This document shows positions 25,007-33,903 of a DNA stretch of 64,000 nucleotides, piece by piece. Under the pieces are notes generated by a model, which did no database searches, was not told where the DNA came from, and was given only the letters and a program-made list of their open reading frames with translations. Origin of the DNA: Streptomyces sp. R21 (GTDB lineage: Bacteria; Actinomycetota; Actinomycetes; Streptomycetales; Streptomycetaceae); the NCBI RefSeq assembly GCF_041051975.1, contig NZ_CP163435.1, forward strand, positions 5,489,001-5,553,000, written 5' to 3'. Positions within the stretch are counted from its first letter, which is position 1. Each line of letters opens with the position of its first letter. Made by a program: the position numbers and the translations under genes.

Positions 25007-25499
25007 GGCACCGGCGCCCCTCGTGCTGCCCCAGGTCGGCATCGGCACCGACATCCACGCCTTCGAGGAGGGCCGCGAGCTGTGGTGCGCGGGCCTGAAG
25101 TGGGAGGGCGAGGGACCGGGCCTCGCCGGGCACTCCGACGCGGACGTCGTCGCGCACGCCGCCTGCAACGCGCTGTTCTCGGCCGCCGGGCTCGGTGACC
25201 TCGGGCAGCACTTCGGCACCGGGCGGCCCGAGTGGTCCGGCGCGTCGGGCGTCACCCTGCTGACGGAGGCGGCGCGCATCGTCCGGGCCGCCGGCTTCAC
25301 CATCGGCAACGTCGCGGTCCAGGTCGTCGGCCCCCGCCCCAAGATCGGCAAGCGCCGCGACGAGGCCCAGAAGATCCTCTCCGAGGCGGCGGGCGCACCC
25401 GTCTCCGTCTCCGGCGCGACCACGGACGGCCTCGGCTTCCCCGGTCGCGACGAGGGCCTGATGGCGATCGCGACCGCACTCGTGGCGCGAGTGAACTGA
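24996..25499 (+). CDS. ispF: 2-C-methyl-D-erythritol 2,4-cyclodiphosphate synthase
   Basis: 167 aa. IspF forms the cyclodiphosphate in the MEP pathway. GIGTDIHAF supplies the Asp and His zinc ligands. GHSDADVVAHAACNAL, GDLGQHF and GATTDGLGFPGRDEG are standard active-site segments of the trimer. It overlaps ispD, with the start ATG inside the last codons of that gene. Confidence 0.95.
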   Translation: MASEAPAPLVLPQVGIGTDIHAFEEGRELWCAGLKWEGEGPGLAGHSDADVVAHAACNALFSAAGLGDLGQHFGTGRPEWSGASGVTLLTEAARIVRAAGFTIGNVAVQVVGPRPKIGKRRDEAQKILSEAAGAPVSVSGATTDGLGFPGRDEGLMAIATALVARVN

Positions 25500-25502
25500 C
25501 AG

Positions 25503-25600
25503 AGCCCCCTCGAACGACCCCTCGAACAACCCCTGCAACGGCCCCTGAACGCCCCCTGAACCGACCCCGAGTCGTTCCGAGTCGCCCCTGAGCCGTCCCC
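25503..25600. repeat. Degenerate CCCCTGAAC-type tandem repeats
   Basis: After ispF the sequence repeats units such as CCCCTCGAACGA, CCCCTCGAACAA, CCCCTGCAACGG, CCCCTGAACG and CCCCTGAACCGA, each 12-14 bases. It is not coding. It separates ispF from the cysS promoter. Confidence 0.7.
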
Positions 25601-25673
25601 TGTATGTCACGAATACGTGCCCTTGGGCCGGAAGGGTCGCAGGGCACTACCCAGGGGCCACTACCCTGGAGTG

Positions 25674-27071
25674 GTGACCATTCGCCTGTACGACACCAGC
25701 GCCCGGCAGATCCGTGACTTCTCCCCGCTCAAGCCGGGTTGTGTCTCGATCTACCTCTGTGGCGCCACCGTCCAGGCGGCACCGCACATCGGGCACATCC
25801 GCTCGTATCTGAACTTCGACATCATGCGCCGCTGGTTCACCCACCGCGGCTACGACGTCACGTTCATCCGCAACGTCACCGACATCGACGACAAGATCAT
25901 CAACAAGTCGGCCGAACAGGGCCGCCCCTGGTGGGCGATCGGCTACGAGAACGAGCGGGCCTTCAACGACGGCTACAACGCCCTCGGCTGCCTCCCGCCG
26001 ACCTACGAACCGCGCGCCACCGGGCACGTCCCCGAGATGATCGAGATGATGCGCGGCCTCATCGAGCGCGGTCACGCGTACGAGGCCGACGGCAGCGTCT
26101 ACTTCGACGTGCGCTCCTTCCCCGAGTACCTGGCGCTGTCCAACCAGGACATCGACGACCTGCGCCAGCCCGACGAGGGCGTCGCGGGCAAGCGCGACTC
26201 CCGCGACTTCGCCATGTGGAAGGCGTCCAAGCCGGGCGAGCCCGACTGGGAGACCCCGTGGGGCCGCGGCCGCCCCGGCTGGCACCTCGAATGCTCCGCC
26301 ATGGCCCACAAGTACCTGGGCTCCGCCTTCGACATCCACGGCGGCGGCCTCGACCTGATCTTCCCGCACCACGAGAACGAGATCGCCCAGGCCAAGGCGT
26401 ACGGCGACGAGTTCGCCAAGTACTGGGTGCACAACGCCTGGGTCACCATGAGCGGCGAGAAGATGTCGAAGTCCCTCGGGAACTCGGTGCTCGTCAGCGA
26501 GATGGTCAAGCAGTGGCGCCCGATCGTGCTCCGGTACTACCTCGGCACCCCGCACTACCGCTCGATGATCGAGTACAGCGAAGAGGCCCTGCGCGAGGCC
26601 GAGTCGGCGTTCGCGCGCATCGAGGGCTTCGTCCAGCGGGTCGTCGAGAAGGCCGGGGGAGTCGTCGAACCCGCCGCCGACGTGCCCCCCGCCTTCGCCG
26701 AGGCCATGGACGACGACCTCGGTGTCCCGCAGGCGCTCGCCATCGTCCACACCACCGTCCGGCAGGGCAACTCCGCCCTCGCCGCCGACGACAAGGAAGC
26801 CGCCGTGGAGCGGCTGGCGGAGGTCCGGGCCATGCTCGGCGTCCTCGGCCTCGACCCGCTCGACCCCCAGTGGGCCGGCGAGGGCGACCGCGGCGAGGAC
26901 CTGCACGGCGTCGTCGACACCCTCGTACGCCTGGTGCTCCAGCAGCGCGAGGCAGCCCGCGGCCGCAAGGACTGGGCCACCGCCGACGCCATCCGCGACC
27001 AGCTCAACCAGTCGGGCCTCGTGATCGAGGACGGCCCGCAGGGACCGCGCTGGACGCTCGGACCGCGTTAG
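25674..27071 (+). CDS. cysS: Cysteinyl-tRNA synthetase
   Basis: 465 aa class I synthetase. PHIGHIRSYL (about 36-45) is the HIGH motif and GEKMSKSLGN (about 261-270) the KMSKS motif. The zinc ligands include Cys in SIYLCGATV, Cys in HLECSAMA and HHENE. The C-terminal part (ADAIRDQLNQSGLVIEDGPQG) is the DALR-like end. The GTG at 25674 gives the canonical TIRLYDT start; TACCCT lies exactly six bases before it, so the mRNA may be leaderless. This gene is full-length CysS rather than MshC: it has the KMSKS loop and the CysS C-terminal domain. Confidence 0.95.
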   Translation: MTIRLYDTSARQIRDFSPLKPGCVSIYLCGATVQAAPHIGHIRSYLNFDIMRRWFTHRGYDVTFIRNVTDIDDKIINKSAEQGRPWWAIGYENERAFNDGYNALGCLPPTYEPRATGHVPEMIEMMRGLIERGHAYEADGSVYFDVRSFPEYLALSNQDIDDLRQPDEGVAGKRDSRDFAMWKASKPGEPDWETPWGRGRPGWHLECSAMAHKYLGSAFDIHGGGLDLIFPHHENEIAQAKAYGDEFAKYWVHNAWVTMSGEKMSKSLGNSVLVSEMVKQWRPIVLRYYLGTPHYRSMIEYSEEALREAESAFARIEGFVQRVVEKAGGVVEPAADVPPAFAEAMDDDLGVPQALAIVHTTVRQGNSALAADDKEAAVERLAEVRAMLGVLGLDPLDPQWAGEGDRGEDLHGVVDTLVRLVLQQREAARGRKDWATADAIRDQLNQSGLVIEDGPQGPRWTLGPR

Positions 27072-27085
27072 CGGACCGCCGCGAA

Positions 27086-27113
27086 TGTGCCGCCCGGCGT
27101 TTCGGGCGGCACA
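27086..27113 (+). terminator. Terminator after cysS
   Basis: TGTGCCGCCCG (27086-27096) pairs with CGGGCGGCACA (27103-27113) around GCGTTT, 14 bp after the stop codon. Confidence 0.75.
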
Positions 27114-27172
27114 CTGGCACTGACGTACGTATTCACGCGTACGCATCGACGTTCAACACAGACAGGTAGGTC

Positions 27173-28114
27173 ATGGCCGCTAACAACCGCCGCATGTCCG
27201 GCAAGAAGGGCGCGCAGGTCGGCAGTGGCGGCCAGCGACGCAAGGGGCTCGAGGGCAAGGGCCCGACCCCGCCGGCCGAGATGCGCAAGAAGCACAAGGC
27301 GAACCGCATCGCGAACGCCAAGGCCAAGCAGGCCGCGCGCCGCCCCACGCCCCGTGGCCGCGGCGGCAAGGGCACGTCCGAGATGGTCGTCGGGCGCAAC
27401 CCCGTCGTCGAGGCGCTGCGCGAGGGCGTGCCCGCGGTGACGCTGTACGTCCAGCAGTTCATCGACAACGACGAGCGCGTCCGCGAGGCGCTCCAGCTCG
27501 TCGGCGAGCGCGGCGGCATCCACCTCATGGAGGCCCCCCGCCCCGAGCTGGACCGCATGACCAACGGGCTCAACCACCAGGGCCTGGTCCTCCAGGTCCC
27601 GCCGTACGAGTACGCCCACCCCGAGGACCTCGTCGCCGCCGCGTTCGACGAGGGCCAGGACCCCCTCATCGTCGCCCTCGACGGCGTGACCGACCCGCGC
27701 AACCTCGGCGCCGTCGTCCGCTCCGTCTCCGCGTTCGGCGGCCACGGCGTCGTCGTACCCGAGCGGCGCGCCGCCGGCATGACCGCCGGCGCCTGGAAGA
27801 CGTCGGCCGGTACGGCGGCCCGCACGCCCGTCGCGCGCTGCACCAACCTGACGCGCGCCCTGGAGGCGTACAAGAAGGCCGGTGTCACCATCGTCGGCCT
27901 CGCCGCGGACGGCGAGACCGAGGTCGGCGAACTGGACGCCCTGGGCGGCCCGGTCGTCATCGTCGTCGGCAGCGAGGGCAAGGGCCTGTCCCGACTCGTG
28001 GGCGAAACCTGCGACTTCCGGGTGCGGATCCCGATGCCCGGTGGCGCGGAGTCGCTGAACGCGGGTGTCGCGGCGGGAGTTGTGCTGTACGAGGCGTCGC
28101 GCCGGCGCGTCTGA
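27173..28114 (+). CDS. rlmB: 23S rRNA 2'-O-methyltransferase RlmB (SpoU family)
   Basis: 313 aa. A basic N-terminal extension of ~65 residues (KKGAQVGSGGQRRKG ... RRPTPRGRGGKG) precedes the L30e-like substrate-binding domain (VVGRNPVVEALREGV). The SPOUT knot domain follows, with VALDGVTDPRNLGAVVRS (motif 1), VIVVGSEGKGLSRLV (motif 2) and IPMPGGAESLNAGVAAGVVLYEA (motif 3). It methylates G2251 (E. coli numbering) of 23S rRNA. It follows cysS, a common actinobacterial pair. ATG preceded by ACAGGTAGG. Confidence 0.94.
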   Translation: MAANNRRMSGKKGAQVGSGGQRRKGLEGKGPTPPAEMRKKHKANRIANAKAKQAARRPTPRGRGGKGTSEMVVGRNPVVEALREGVPAVTLYVQQFIDNDERVREALQLVGERGGIHLMEAPRPELDRMTNGLNHQGLVLQVPPYEYAHPEDLVAAAFDEGQDPLIVALDGVTDPRNLGAVVRSVSAFGGHGVVVPERRAAGMTAGAWKTSAGTAARTPVARCTNLTRALEAYKKAGVTIVGLAADGETEVGELDALGGPVVIVVGSEGKGLSRLVGETCDFRVRIPMPGGAESLNAGVAAGVVLYEASRRRV

Positions 28115-28239
28115 GCAGGCGCTCGCGCCATACCCCCGTGGGGCAATCGGGATGTTCTGGATGTTCGGGACGACCTTGACGCGGTCCGGACAGATCCGCC
28201 CGGTCAAAGCAGTGTCCTAAACACACGTCACTCGGTTAG

Positions 28240-29892
28240 ATGAGTGTGGACACCAGAACACCCCGCACACCCACGGGGGACCGCTCGTCGGGATTCGATT
28301 CCGGATTCGACGAAGCTCCCGCGCTGAGCATGGTGAAGGTGCCGAGCGATCCGGCGCAGGTCATCGTCAATCATGCGAGCTTCCGCGTGCAGCTAGCCGC
28401 CACGCCGCGGAGCCAGTCCCCGCGCATCTCACGGCACTTGAGCTCCACCGGCGATGCCACGCGCATGCCCGCCGCCGGTACGGCCGGCAGAGCGGGCGCG
28501 TCCGGCGCCGGAGCGCGGCGGCGCGCACCCGTCGTATGGAGCGGCAAGTCCGCACCCGACGACACCGGCGCCCACCGCCTGCTGCAAGCCGTACGGGGCA
28601 CCAGCGTGCGCCACGGCGAGGCACCGGCCGGCGACGCCGGAGCGACCCAGGTCATCCCGCGCATCGACGTCGACGACCTGACCGACGAGACGGTGGAGAC
28701 CCCCGTCGTCGGCAGCCAGCGCCCGCCCGCCTCCGGCGAGACCCGCCTGCTGCCCCACATGCGCAGCGTCGACAGCACATACGACGAACCCGGGTACGGG
28801 GACGGGGAGTTCGCGGACGACGAGCTCGCCGACCTCGACGACCTCACCGAGGAAGACGGCGACGCGCCCGCCAAGCGGCACGGCTCCGACCCCGTCCGGC
28901 ACGCCTACTACCCCGGCCGCCGGATGAACCTCGGCGTCGTCCTGCTCCCCCTCCGCGTGTTCCTCGGCTTCATCTCCATCTACGCCGGCATGGGCAAGCT
29001 CTGCGACCCCGTCTACTTCGACGGCGGCAAGCGCGGCTCCATGGTGAAGTGGCTCAACACCCTGCACCCGTGGGAAGTCGCCGAGCCACTGCGGCAGTTC
29101 GCCCTCCAGCACCCCGTCGGCGCCGGACTCGTCATCGCCTTCCTCCAGGTCATCGTCGGCGTCCTGACGGTCCTCGGGCTCTGGCAGCGCGTCGCCGCCG
29201 TCGTCGGCGCACTGCTCTCCGCCGCCCTCATCGTCACCGTCAGCTGGAAGACCGTCCCCGCCTACGACGCGCCCGACATCATCTACCTCGCCGCCTGGTC
29301 CCCGCTGATCATCGCGGGCGCCCCCGTCTACTCCATCGACGGACGCCTCGCCGGCGAGGCCTGGCGCACCCTCGGGCCGCGCGCCGAACTCTGGGAACTG
29401 CGCCGACGCGTACTGCGCCGCGGCGCGCTCGTCGGGGCCATCGTCGTCGGCCTCACGCTGCTCATCGGCTCCCTCCTCGGAGGAGCCGTCCGCGACGCCG
29501 ACCGCGTCGTCGTCCCCGGACCGGGCGAGGCCCCGCGCAACGAACTGCCCGGCTCCCCGCTCCCGGAGACCCCCGGCAAGCGCCACCACCACAAGGCGTC
29601 CCCGTCGGCCTCCGAGGCACCTACCCAGGGCGCCTCCTCGACCCCCTCGGACACCACGACCACGCCGGGCGCGGTCCGTGAGACCGGCGGCACGGCCACC
29701 AGCGGGCCCAGCCAGACGCAGGGCACCAACCAGGCGCCGCCGCAGCAGTCCTCGCCGGTCCAGCAGGCGCCCAGCACCACCGCGGGCCCCACGTCCTCCG
29801 GCGGCACCAGCACGGGCGGCACGTCCACCGGCGGCTCGTCCGGCGGCTCCTCGGACGGCTCCGACAAGCTCGTGGGCGGCCTGCTGGGGTAA
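28240..29892 (+). CDS. DoxX-family membrane protein with long disordered ends
   Basis: 550 aa. About 225 N-terminal residues are soluble, low-complexity and acidic (DDELADLDDLTEEDGD). The four-helix DoxX core follows (MNLGVVLLPLRVFLGFISIYAGMGK, GLVIAFLQVIVGVLTVLGLW and two more) to about 370. A final span (GALVGAIVVGLTLLIGSLLGG) leads to a Pro/Ser/Thr/Gly-rich tail of ~120 residues. DoxX proteins act in redox or membrane homeostasis; the role here is unknown. It lies at the end of the cysS-rlmB direction and is closed by an exceptionally long terminator. Confidence 0.87.
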   Translation: MSVDTRTPRTPTGDRSSGFDSGFDEAPALSMVKVPSDPAQVIVNHASFRVQLAATPRSQSPRISRHLSSTGDATRMPAAGTAGRAGASGAGARRRAPVVWSGKSAPDDTGAHRLLQAVRGTSVRHGEAPAGDAGATQVIPRIDVDDLTDETVETPVVGSQRPPASGETRLLPHMRSVDSTYDEPGYGDGEFADDELADLDDLTEEDGDAPAKRHGSDPVRHAYYPGRRMNLGVVLLPLRVFLGFISIYAGMGKLCDPVYFDGGKRGSMVKWLNTLHPWEVAEPLRQFALQHPVGAGLVIAFLQVIVGVLTVLGLWQRVAAVVGALLSAALIVTVSWKTVPAYDAPDIIYLAAWSPLIIAGAPVYSIDGRLAGEAWRTLGPRAELWELRRRVLRRGALVGAIVVGLTLLIGSLLGGAVRDADRVVVPGPGEAPRNELPGSPLPETPGKRHHHKASPSASEAPTQGASSTPSDTTTTPGAVRETGGTATSGPSQTQGTNQAPPQQSSPVQQAPSTTAGPTSSGGTSTGGTSTGGSSGGSSDGSDKLVGGLLG

Positions 29893-29903
29893 CTCCCTTC
29901 GGG

Positions 29904-29960
29904 CGGTACGACGACGGGGGCCCCGCACCTGACTGGTGCGGGGCCCCCGTCGTCGTACCG
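29904..29960. terminator. Very long bidirectional terminator (26-bp perfect stem)
   Basis: Arms 29904-29929 and 29935-29960 are exact complements with a TGACT loop. It sits between the convergent DoxX and nucleotidyltransferase genes. Confidence 0.92.
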
Positions 29961-29977
29961 TCACGGGCTCAAGGTTC

Positions 29978-30709
29978 TCAACGCCCCAGCGCCGCAAGCT
30001 CCTTGGCCGCCTCCGTGAGGTCCTTCGCGGTGTCGATGGCGCGCCAGTAGGCGCCCTGCGGGAGCGAGAAGCCGGCCAGGCGGCGTTCGCGGGCCAGGTG
30101 CGGGAACGTGGTGCGCTCGTGGTCGCCGCGCTCGGGGAGCAGGGAGGCGAACTCGGGGGAGAAGACGTAGACGCCCGCGTTGATCTCGTGCTGCGTCGGC
30201 GGTGACTCGATGAAGTCCGTGATGCGGCCGAAGCCGTCCGTCTTCACGGCGCCCCACGGGATGCGGGGGCGGGCCAGCGCGAGGGTGGCGACCGCGTCGC
30301 GCTCGGTGTGGAAGTCCGCCATGTCGCGCAGCGAGAAGCGCGTCCAGATGTCGCCGTTGGTCGCGTACCAGGGCTTGTCCGGGTGCGGGAGGTGCGCGGC
30401 GGCGTACTTGAGGCCGCCGCCACGGCCGAGGGGCTCGCTCTCGACGACCGTCGTGACGTTCACGGGAAGGTCGGCCGAGTCCAGCCACTTCTGGAGAACG
30501 TCGGCGAGATGGCCGCACGAGACGACCACGTCGGTCACGCCCTCCTCGGCGAGCCAGGTCAGCTGGTGGCCGATGATCGGGGTCCCGGTGCCGGGGATCT
30601 CGACCATCGGCTTGGGCCGGTCGTCGGTGTAGGGACGCAGCCGAGAGCCCTGGCCGCCGGCCAGGACAACGGCTTGAACGGGGCGCGACGCGGCGTTCGG
30701 ATCGGTCAT
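29978..30709 (-). CDS. Nucleotidyltransferase (sugar-phosphate NTP transferase)
   Basis: 243 aa. VLAGGQGSRLRPYTDDRPKPM (from about 14) is the GxGxRL...KP nucleotide-binding signature of ManC/RmlA/GlmU-like enzymes. TNGDIWTRFSL has the metal-binding Asp. A C-terminal hexapeptide domain is missing, so it is the short, single-domain type. Which sugar (mannose, glucose or other) is used is not decidable here. It probably feeds a nucleotide sugar into cell-envelope or glycan synthesis. Confidence 0.85.
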   Translation of the reverse strand: MTDPNAASRPVQAVVLAGGQGSRLRPYTDDRPKPMVEIPGTGTPIIGHQLTWLAEEGVTDVVVSCGHLADVLQKWLDSADLPVNVTTVVESEPLGRGGGLKYAAAHLPHPDKPWYATNGDIWTRFSLRDMADFHTERDAVATLALARPRIPWGAVKTDGFGRITDFIESPPTQHEINAGVYVFSPEFASLLPERGDHERTTFPHLARERRLAGFSLPQGAYWRAIDTAKDLTEAAKELAALGR

Positions 30710-30782
30710 GACCGAACTGTACGTGGCGCCCCGCTCGCGGTTTCTTGTGGCAACCGTTCCTTAATCAGCCGTTACCTGCCGC

Positions 30783-31232
30783 TCAGCTCTGCGGGGCCGC
30801 GACGCCGGAGGCGAAGGACGTGTCGCAGACGGGCCGGGCGTAGGACTGGGCCCGCGAGGGCCCGTACACACGGACCGCTGCGCGGCCGAGGGCGCGGGCG
30901 ATGGATACGCAGTGCTTCGTGAGCGACGGGTGGCCGTTCACCGCCTCCTGGAGATGGGTGAGGGCGACGCCTGGGTTCTTCTCCTGGAGTTCCAGCAGGA
31001 GTCTGTCGCGCAGGACGTCCTGCGGAGCGCGGGACGAGGCACGCGCGGAGACGTCCTCGGAGGAGGCGGTGAGCACCGAGTCCGAGGAGTTCCCCGACCA
31101 GTTGACTCGGGTGACCGCGAGGGTCCCGGAAAGCACCAGGACGACAGGCAGAACGAGGGCGAGGGTGCGGCCGATCCGGCGGGCGGGGCCACGGCCACGC
31201 CGGGTCCGTTGGTTAGTGGTGGAGTGCTTCAC
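30783..31232 (-). CDS. Membrane-anchored or secreted hypothetical protein
   Basis: 149 aa. A basic N-terminus (RTRRGRGPARRIGRTL) and one hydrophobic span (~20-42, LALVLPVVLVLSGTLAV) precede a ~100-residue extracytoplasmic domain. Two Cys residues there (HCVSIARALGRAAVRVYG and PVCDTSFA) could form a disulfide. I do not recognise the family. It is 73 bp upstream of, and in line with, the nucleotidyltransferase. Confidence 0.75.
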   Translation of the reverse strand: MKHSTTNQRTRRGRGPARRIGRTLALVLPVVLVLSGTLAVTRVNWSGNSSDSVLTASSEDVSARASSRAPQDVLRDRLLLELQEKNPGVALTHLQEAVNGHPSLTKHCVSIARALGRAAVRVYGPSRAQSYARPVCDTSFASGVAAPQS

Positions 31233-31369
31233 GCGAGTGAGGGTAGCGCGGGGTGATGATTTGGCGACATTTAGTCACCAATTCGGGGGACGGGGAAACG
31301 GCGAATTCGGGGTAGCGCGTTGACGTACACGTATCGAAATGACCGGTCTGCCGGGGTATTTGTCGACAA

Positions 31370-31407
31370 CGAAGAAGGCCCCGCAGCAGGCTGCGGGGCC
31401 TTCTTCG
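31370..31407 (-). terminator. Terminator after msiK
   Basis: A 17-bp perfect stem (31370-31386 with 31391-31407, core GAAGAAGGCCCCGCAG) around a CAGG loop, about 50 bp past the msiK stop. Confidence 0.85.
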
Positions 31408-31455
31408 TCAACTTGGGGGAATTCACCCCTTACGGGGGTCCGAGCGGCTCCGAGG

Positions 31456-32592
<1,137 letters not shown>

Positions 32593-32652
32593 GGTGAGGG
32601 GCCCCCTTCACCGGCAGGAACGTGCCGGACGATCCGTTGTAAAGAAGGTGAT

Positions 32653-32676
32653 CCACTATGAAGCTGCTCATAGTGG
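32653..32676. promoter_or_regulatory. Palindromic operator candidate upstream of msiK
   Basis: CCACTATGA (32653-32661), six bases, then TCATAGTGG (32668-32676): a perfect 9+9 inverted repeat 60 bp before the msiK start. On the minus strand it overlaps TATGAG, 17 bases after TTCACT, a plausible -10/-35 pair, so binding would block the promoter. Confidence 0.65.
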
Positions 32677-32832
32677 TGTAGTCCACACGAGTGAACTGAC
32701 TCAGGACGCTACCTGGCGTTCATGTGTTCTGTCAGTACTCCGGGGGCGGTGAAGTTCGCCGAAATTTTCGACGGGCGCCCCGTGTGACGTGGGTACACTG
32801 CACGGGCACGCAGCCTCCACGCGCGCGTGCAC

Positions 32833-32906
32833 GCCTCCTTAGCTCAGATGGCCAGAGCAACGCACTTGTAATGCGTAGGTCGTCGGTTCGAATCCGACAG
32901 GGGGCT
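32833..32906 (+). tRNA. tRNA-Thr (anticodon UGU)
   Basis: 74 nt without encoded CCA. The acceptor stem GCCTCCT/AGGGGGC pairs over seven bases with one G-U. D-arm GCTC...GAGC, anticodon stem ACGCA/TGCGT with loop CTTGTAA (anticodon TGT), and T-arm GTCGG-TTCGAAT-CCGAC are complete. TGT reads ACA/ACG threonine codons. The discriminator base is T. A terminator follows 10 bp later. Confidence 0.96.
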
Positions 32907-32916
32907 CGCTGATGGG

Positions 32917-32948
32917 AAAGGCCCAGGTCACACGTGACCTGGGCCTTT
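32917..32948 (+). terminator. Terminator after tRNA-Thr
   Basis: AAAGGCCCAGGTCAC (32917-32931) pairs perfectly with 32934-32948 and is followed by TTTCG. It is a strong stem with a very short loop. Confidence 0.85.
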
Positions 32949-33210
32949 TCGTTCAGCGGATGCGTCGGCGGCGCCGACAAGGCGAAGTGGCGCGACGGCG
33001 ACGAGGTGGCGTTCATCGCCGACGATGTGGCGTCCGGGCGCGCGTACCGCCGGAACGGGCAGACTCAGAAGGTCAGCCGAGTGCAGGCGCCGCCGCTCGT
33101 GGCCGACGCTCATGGGCTGCCCGAAGGCGCGGAGGTGCGCGGCCCCCACAGCAGGTACCAGCAGCCTGCTGCACTGTCCAGGTCCCAAGGGGTCTCCGGA
33201 CACGTACACG

Positions 33211-33612
33211 TCAGGCTGCGAGAGGCACCTGCTCGCCCTCTTCTGGGATCTGGTAGTGAGCCCAGATCTGGTTCAACTCGTGCTGGTAGTAGAGCGGGTA
33301 CAGGCCGGCCACGATGAAAAGGATGAGTCCGATCCAGGGATTGCAGTTCCGCTGCATCCCGGCCGACTGCTGCATACGGGCAATGCGCAGACCGGTGTTG
33401 TAGACCGATACGAAGGGGGGAATGATCACCAGCCAGCCGACAGTGATGGCCAGAAGGGCCAACACCGGATTGACCTCGATCCGCTGATCAAAATCCCGAG
33501 CTTCGCGATTCACTTTGTAATACCAGACCAGGTGGTAGATACCCAGCGTAATCAGCGGCCAGATCAGCCAAACGAGAAAGATGTTGCGGGTCTTGCCAGC
33601 GCGACCTGACAT
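33211..33612 (-). CDS. DUF4234-family small membrane protein
   Basis: 133 aa with four hydrophobic spans: NIFLVWLIWPLITLGIYHLV (~9-28), VLALLAITVGWLVIIPPF (~49-66), a weaker one, and NPWIGLILFIVAGLYPLYY (~102-120). The aromatic-rich spacing is that of DUF4234, often accompanied by W..Y and N-W motifs. Function unknown. ATG at 33612 with GGGAGGTG upstream. Codon choice is less G/C-biased than in core genes, suggesting more recent arrival. Confidence 0.78.
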   Translation of the reverse strand: MSGRAGKTRNIFLVWLIWPLITLGIYHLVWYYKVNREARDFDQRIEVNPVLALLAITVGWLVIIPPFVSVYNTGLRIARMQQSAGMQRNCNPWIGLILFIVAGLYPLYYQHELNQIWAHYQIPEEGEQVPLAA

Positions 33613-33903
33613 GACGCACCTCCCAGAAACCCAGTGCATCACGACCGGCCGCCTCGTGCGCGTCGGGCATCAGGCAGGCATCCCTGCCGGCCACGAGACG
33701 GGCCTCGTTCGGGACCCCACGCCACAAGGCGCCCTCGCCCTGGACCAGAGGGGTGAGTGTCTGCCCAAGGCCGCGCCCCCACCCAAATTGCTTCGGGACG
33801 AAGAGGTCGTGGTCTCAATGGCGGTCTCAATCACCGCTCATTCCATGGTGGTCCACTGACGCCCGTCGAGGTTCGGCACGCCCGTTAAACAGGCACGCGT
33901 TTT
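33613..33903. other. 290 bp without a supportable gene
   Basis: No frame combines a ribosome binding site with Streptomyces codon bias. The words GGTCTCAATGGCGGTCTCAATCACC give a 9-base direct repeat (GGTCTCAAT) near 33811-33831. CGTTTTTTAG at the right end is unusually T-rich for this genome. Confidence 0.4.

Noticed and set aside
25674..27071. cysS as mycothiol ligase mshC
   Set aside because: The full CysS C-terminal domain and GEKMSKSLGN are present; the neighbours ispF and rlmB fit cysS synteny.
32934..33317. Plus-strand frame after the tRNA (KWRDGDEVAFIADDVASG)
   Set aside because: No ribosome binding site, starts inside the tRNA terminator, and its end overlaps a better-supported gene. 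Possibly a decayed fragment.
33811..33831. GGTCTCAAT direct repeat as an attachment site
   Set aside because: Too short, no integrase gene and no matching sequence at the tRNA.
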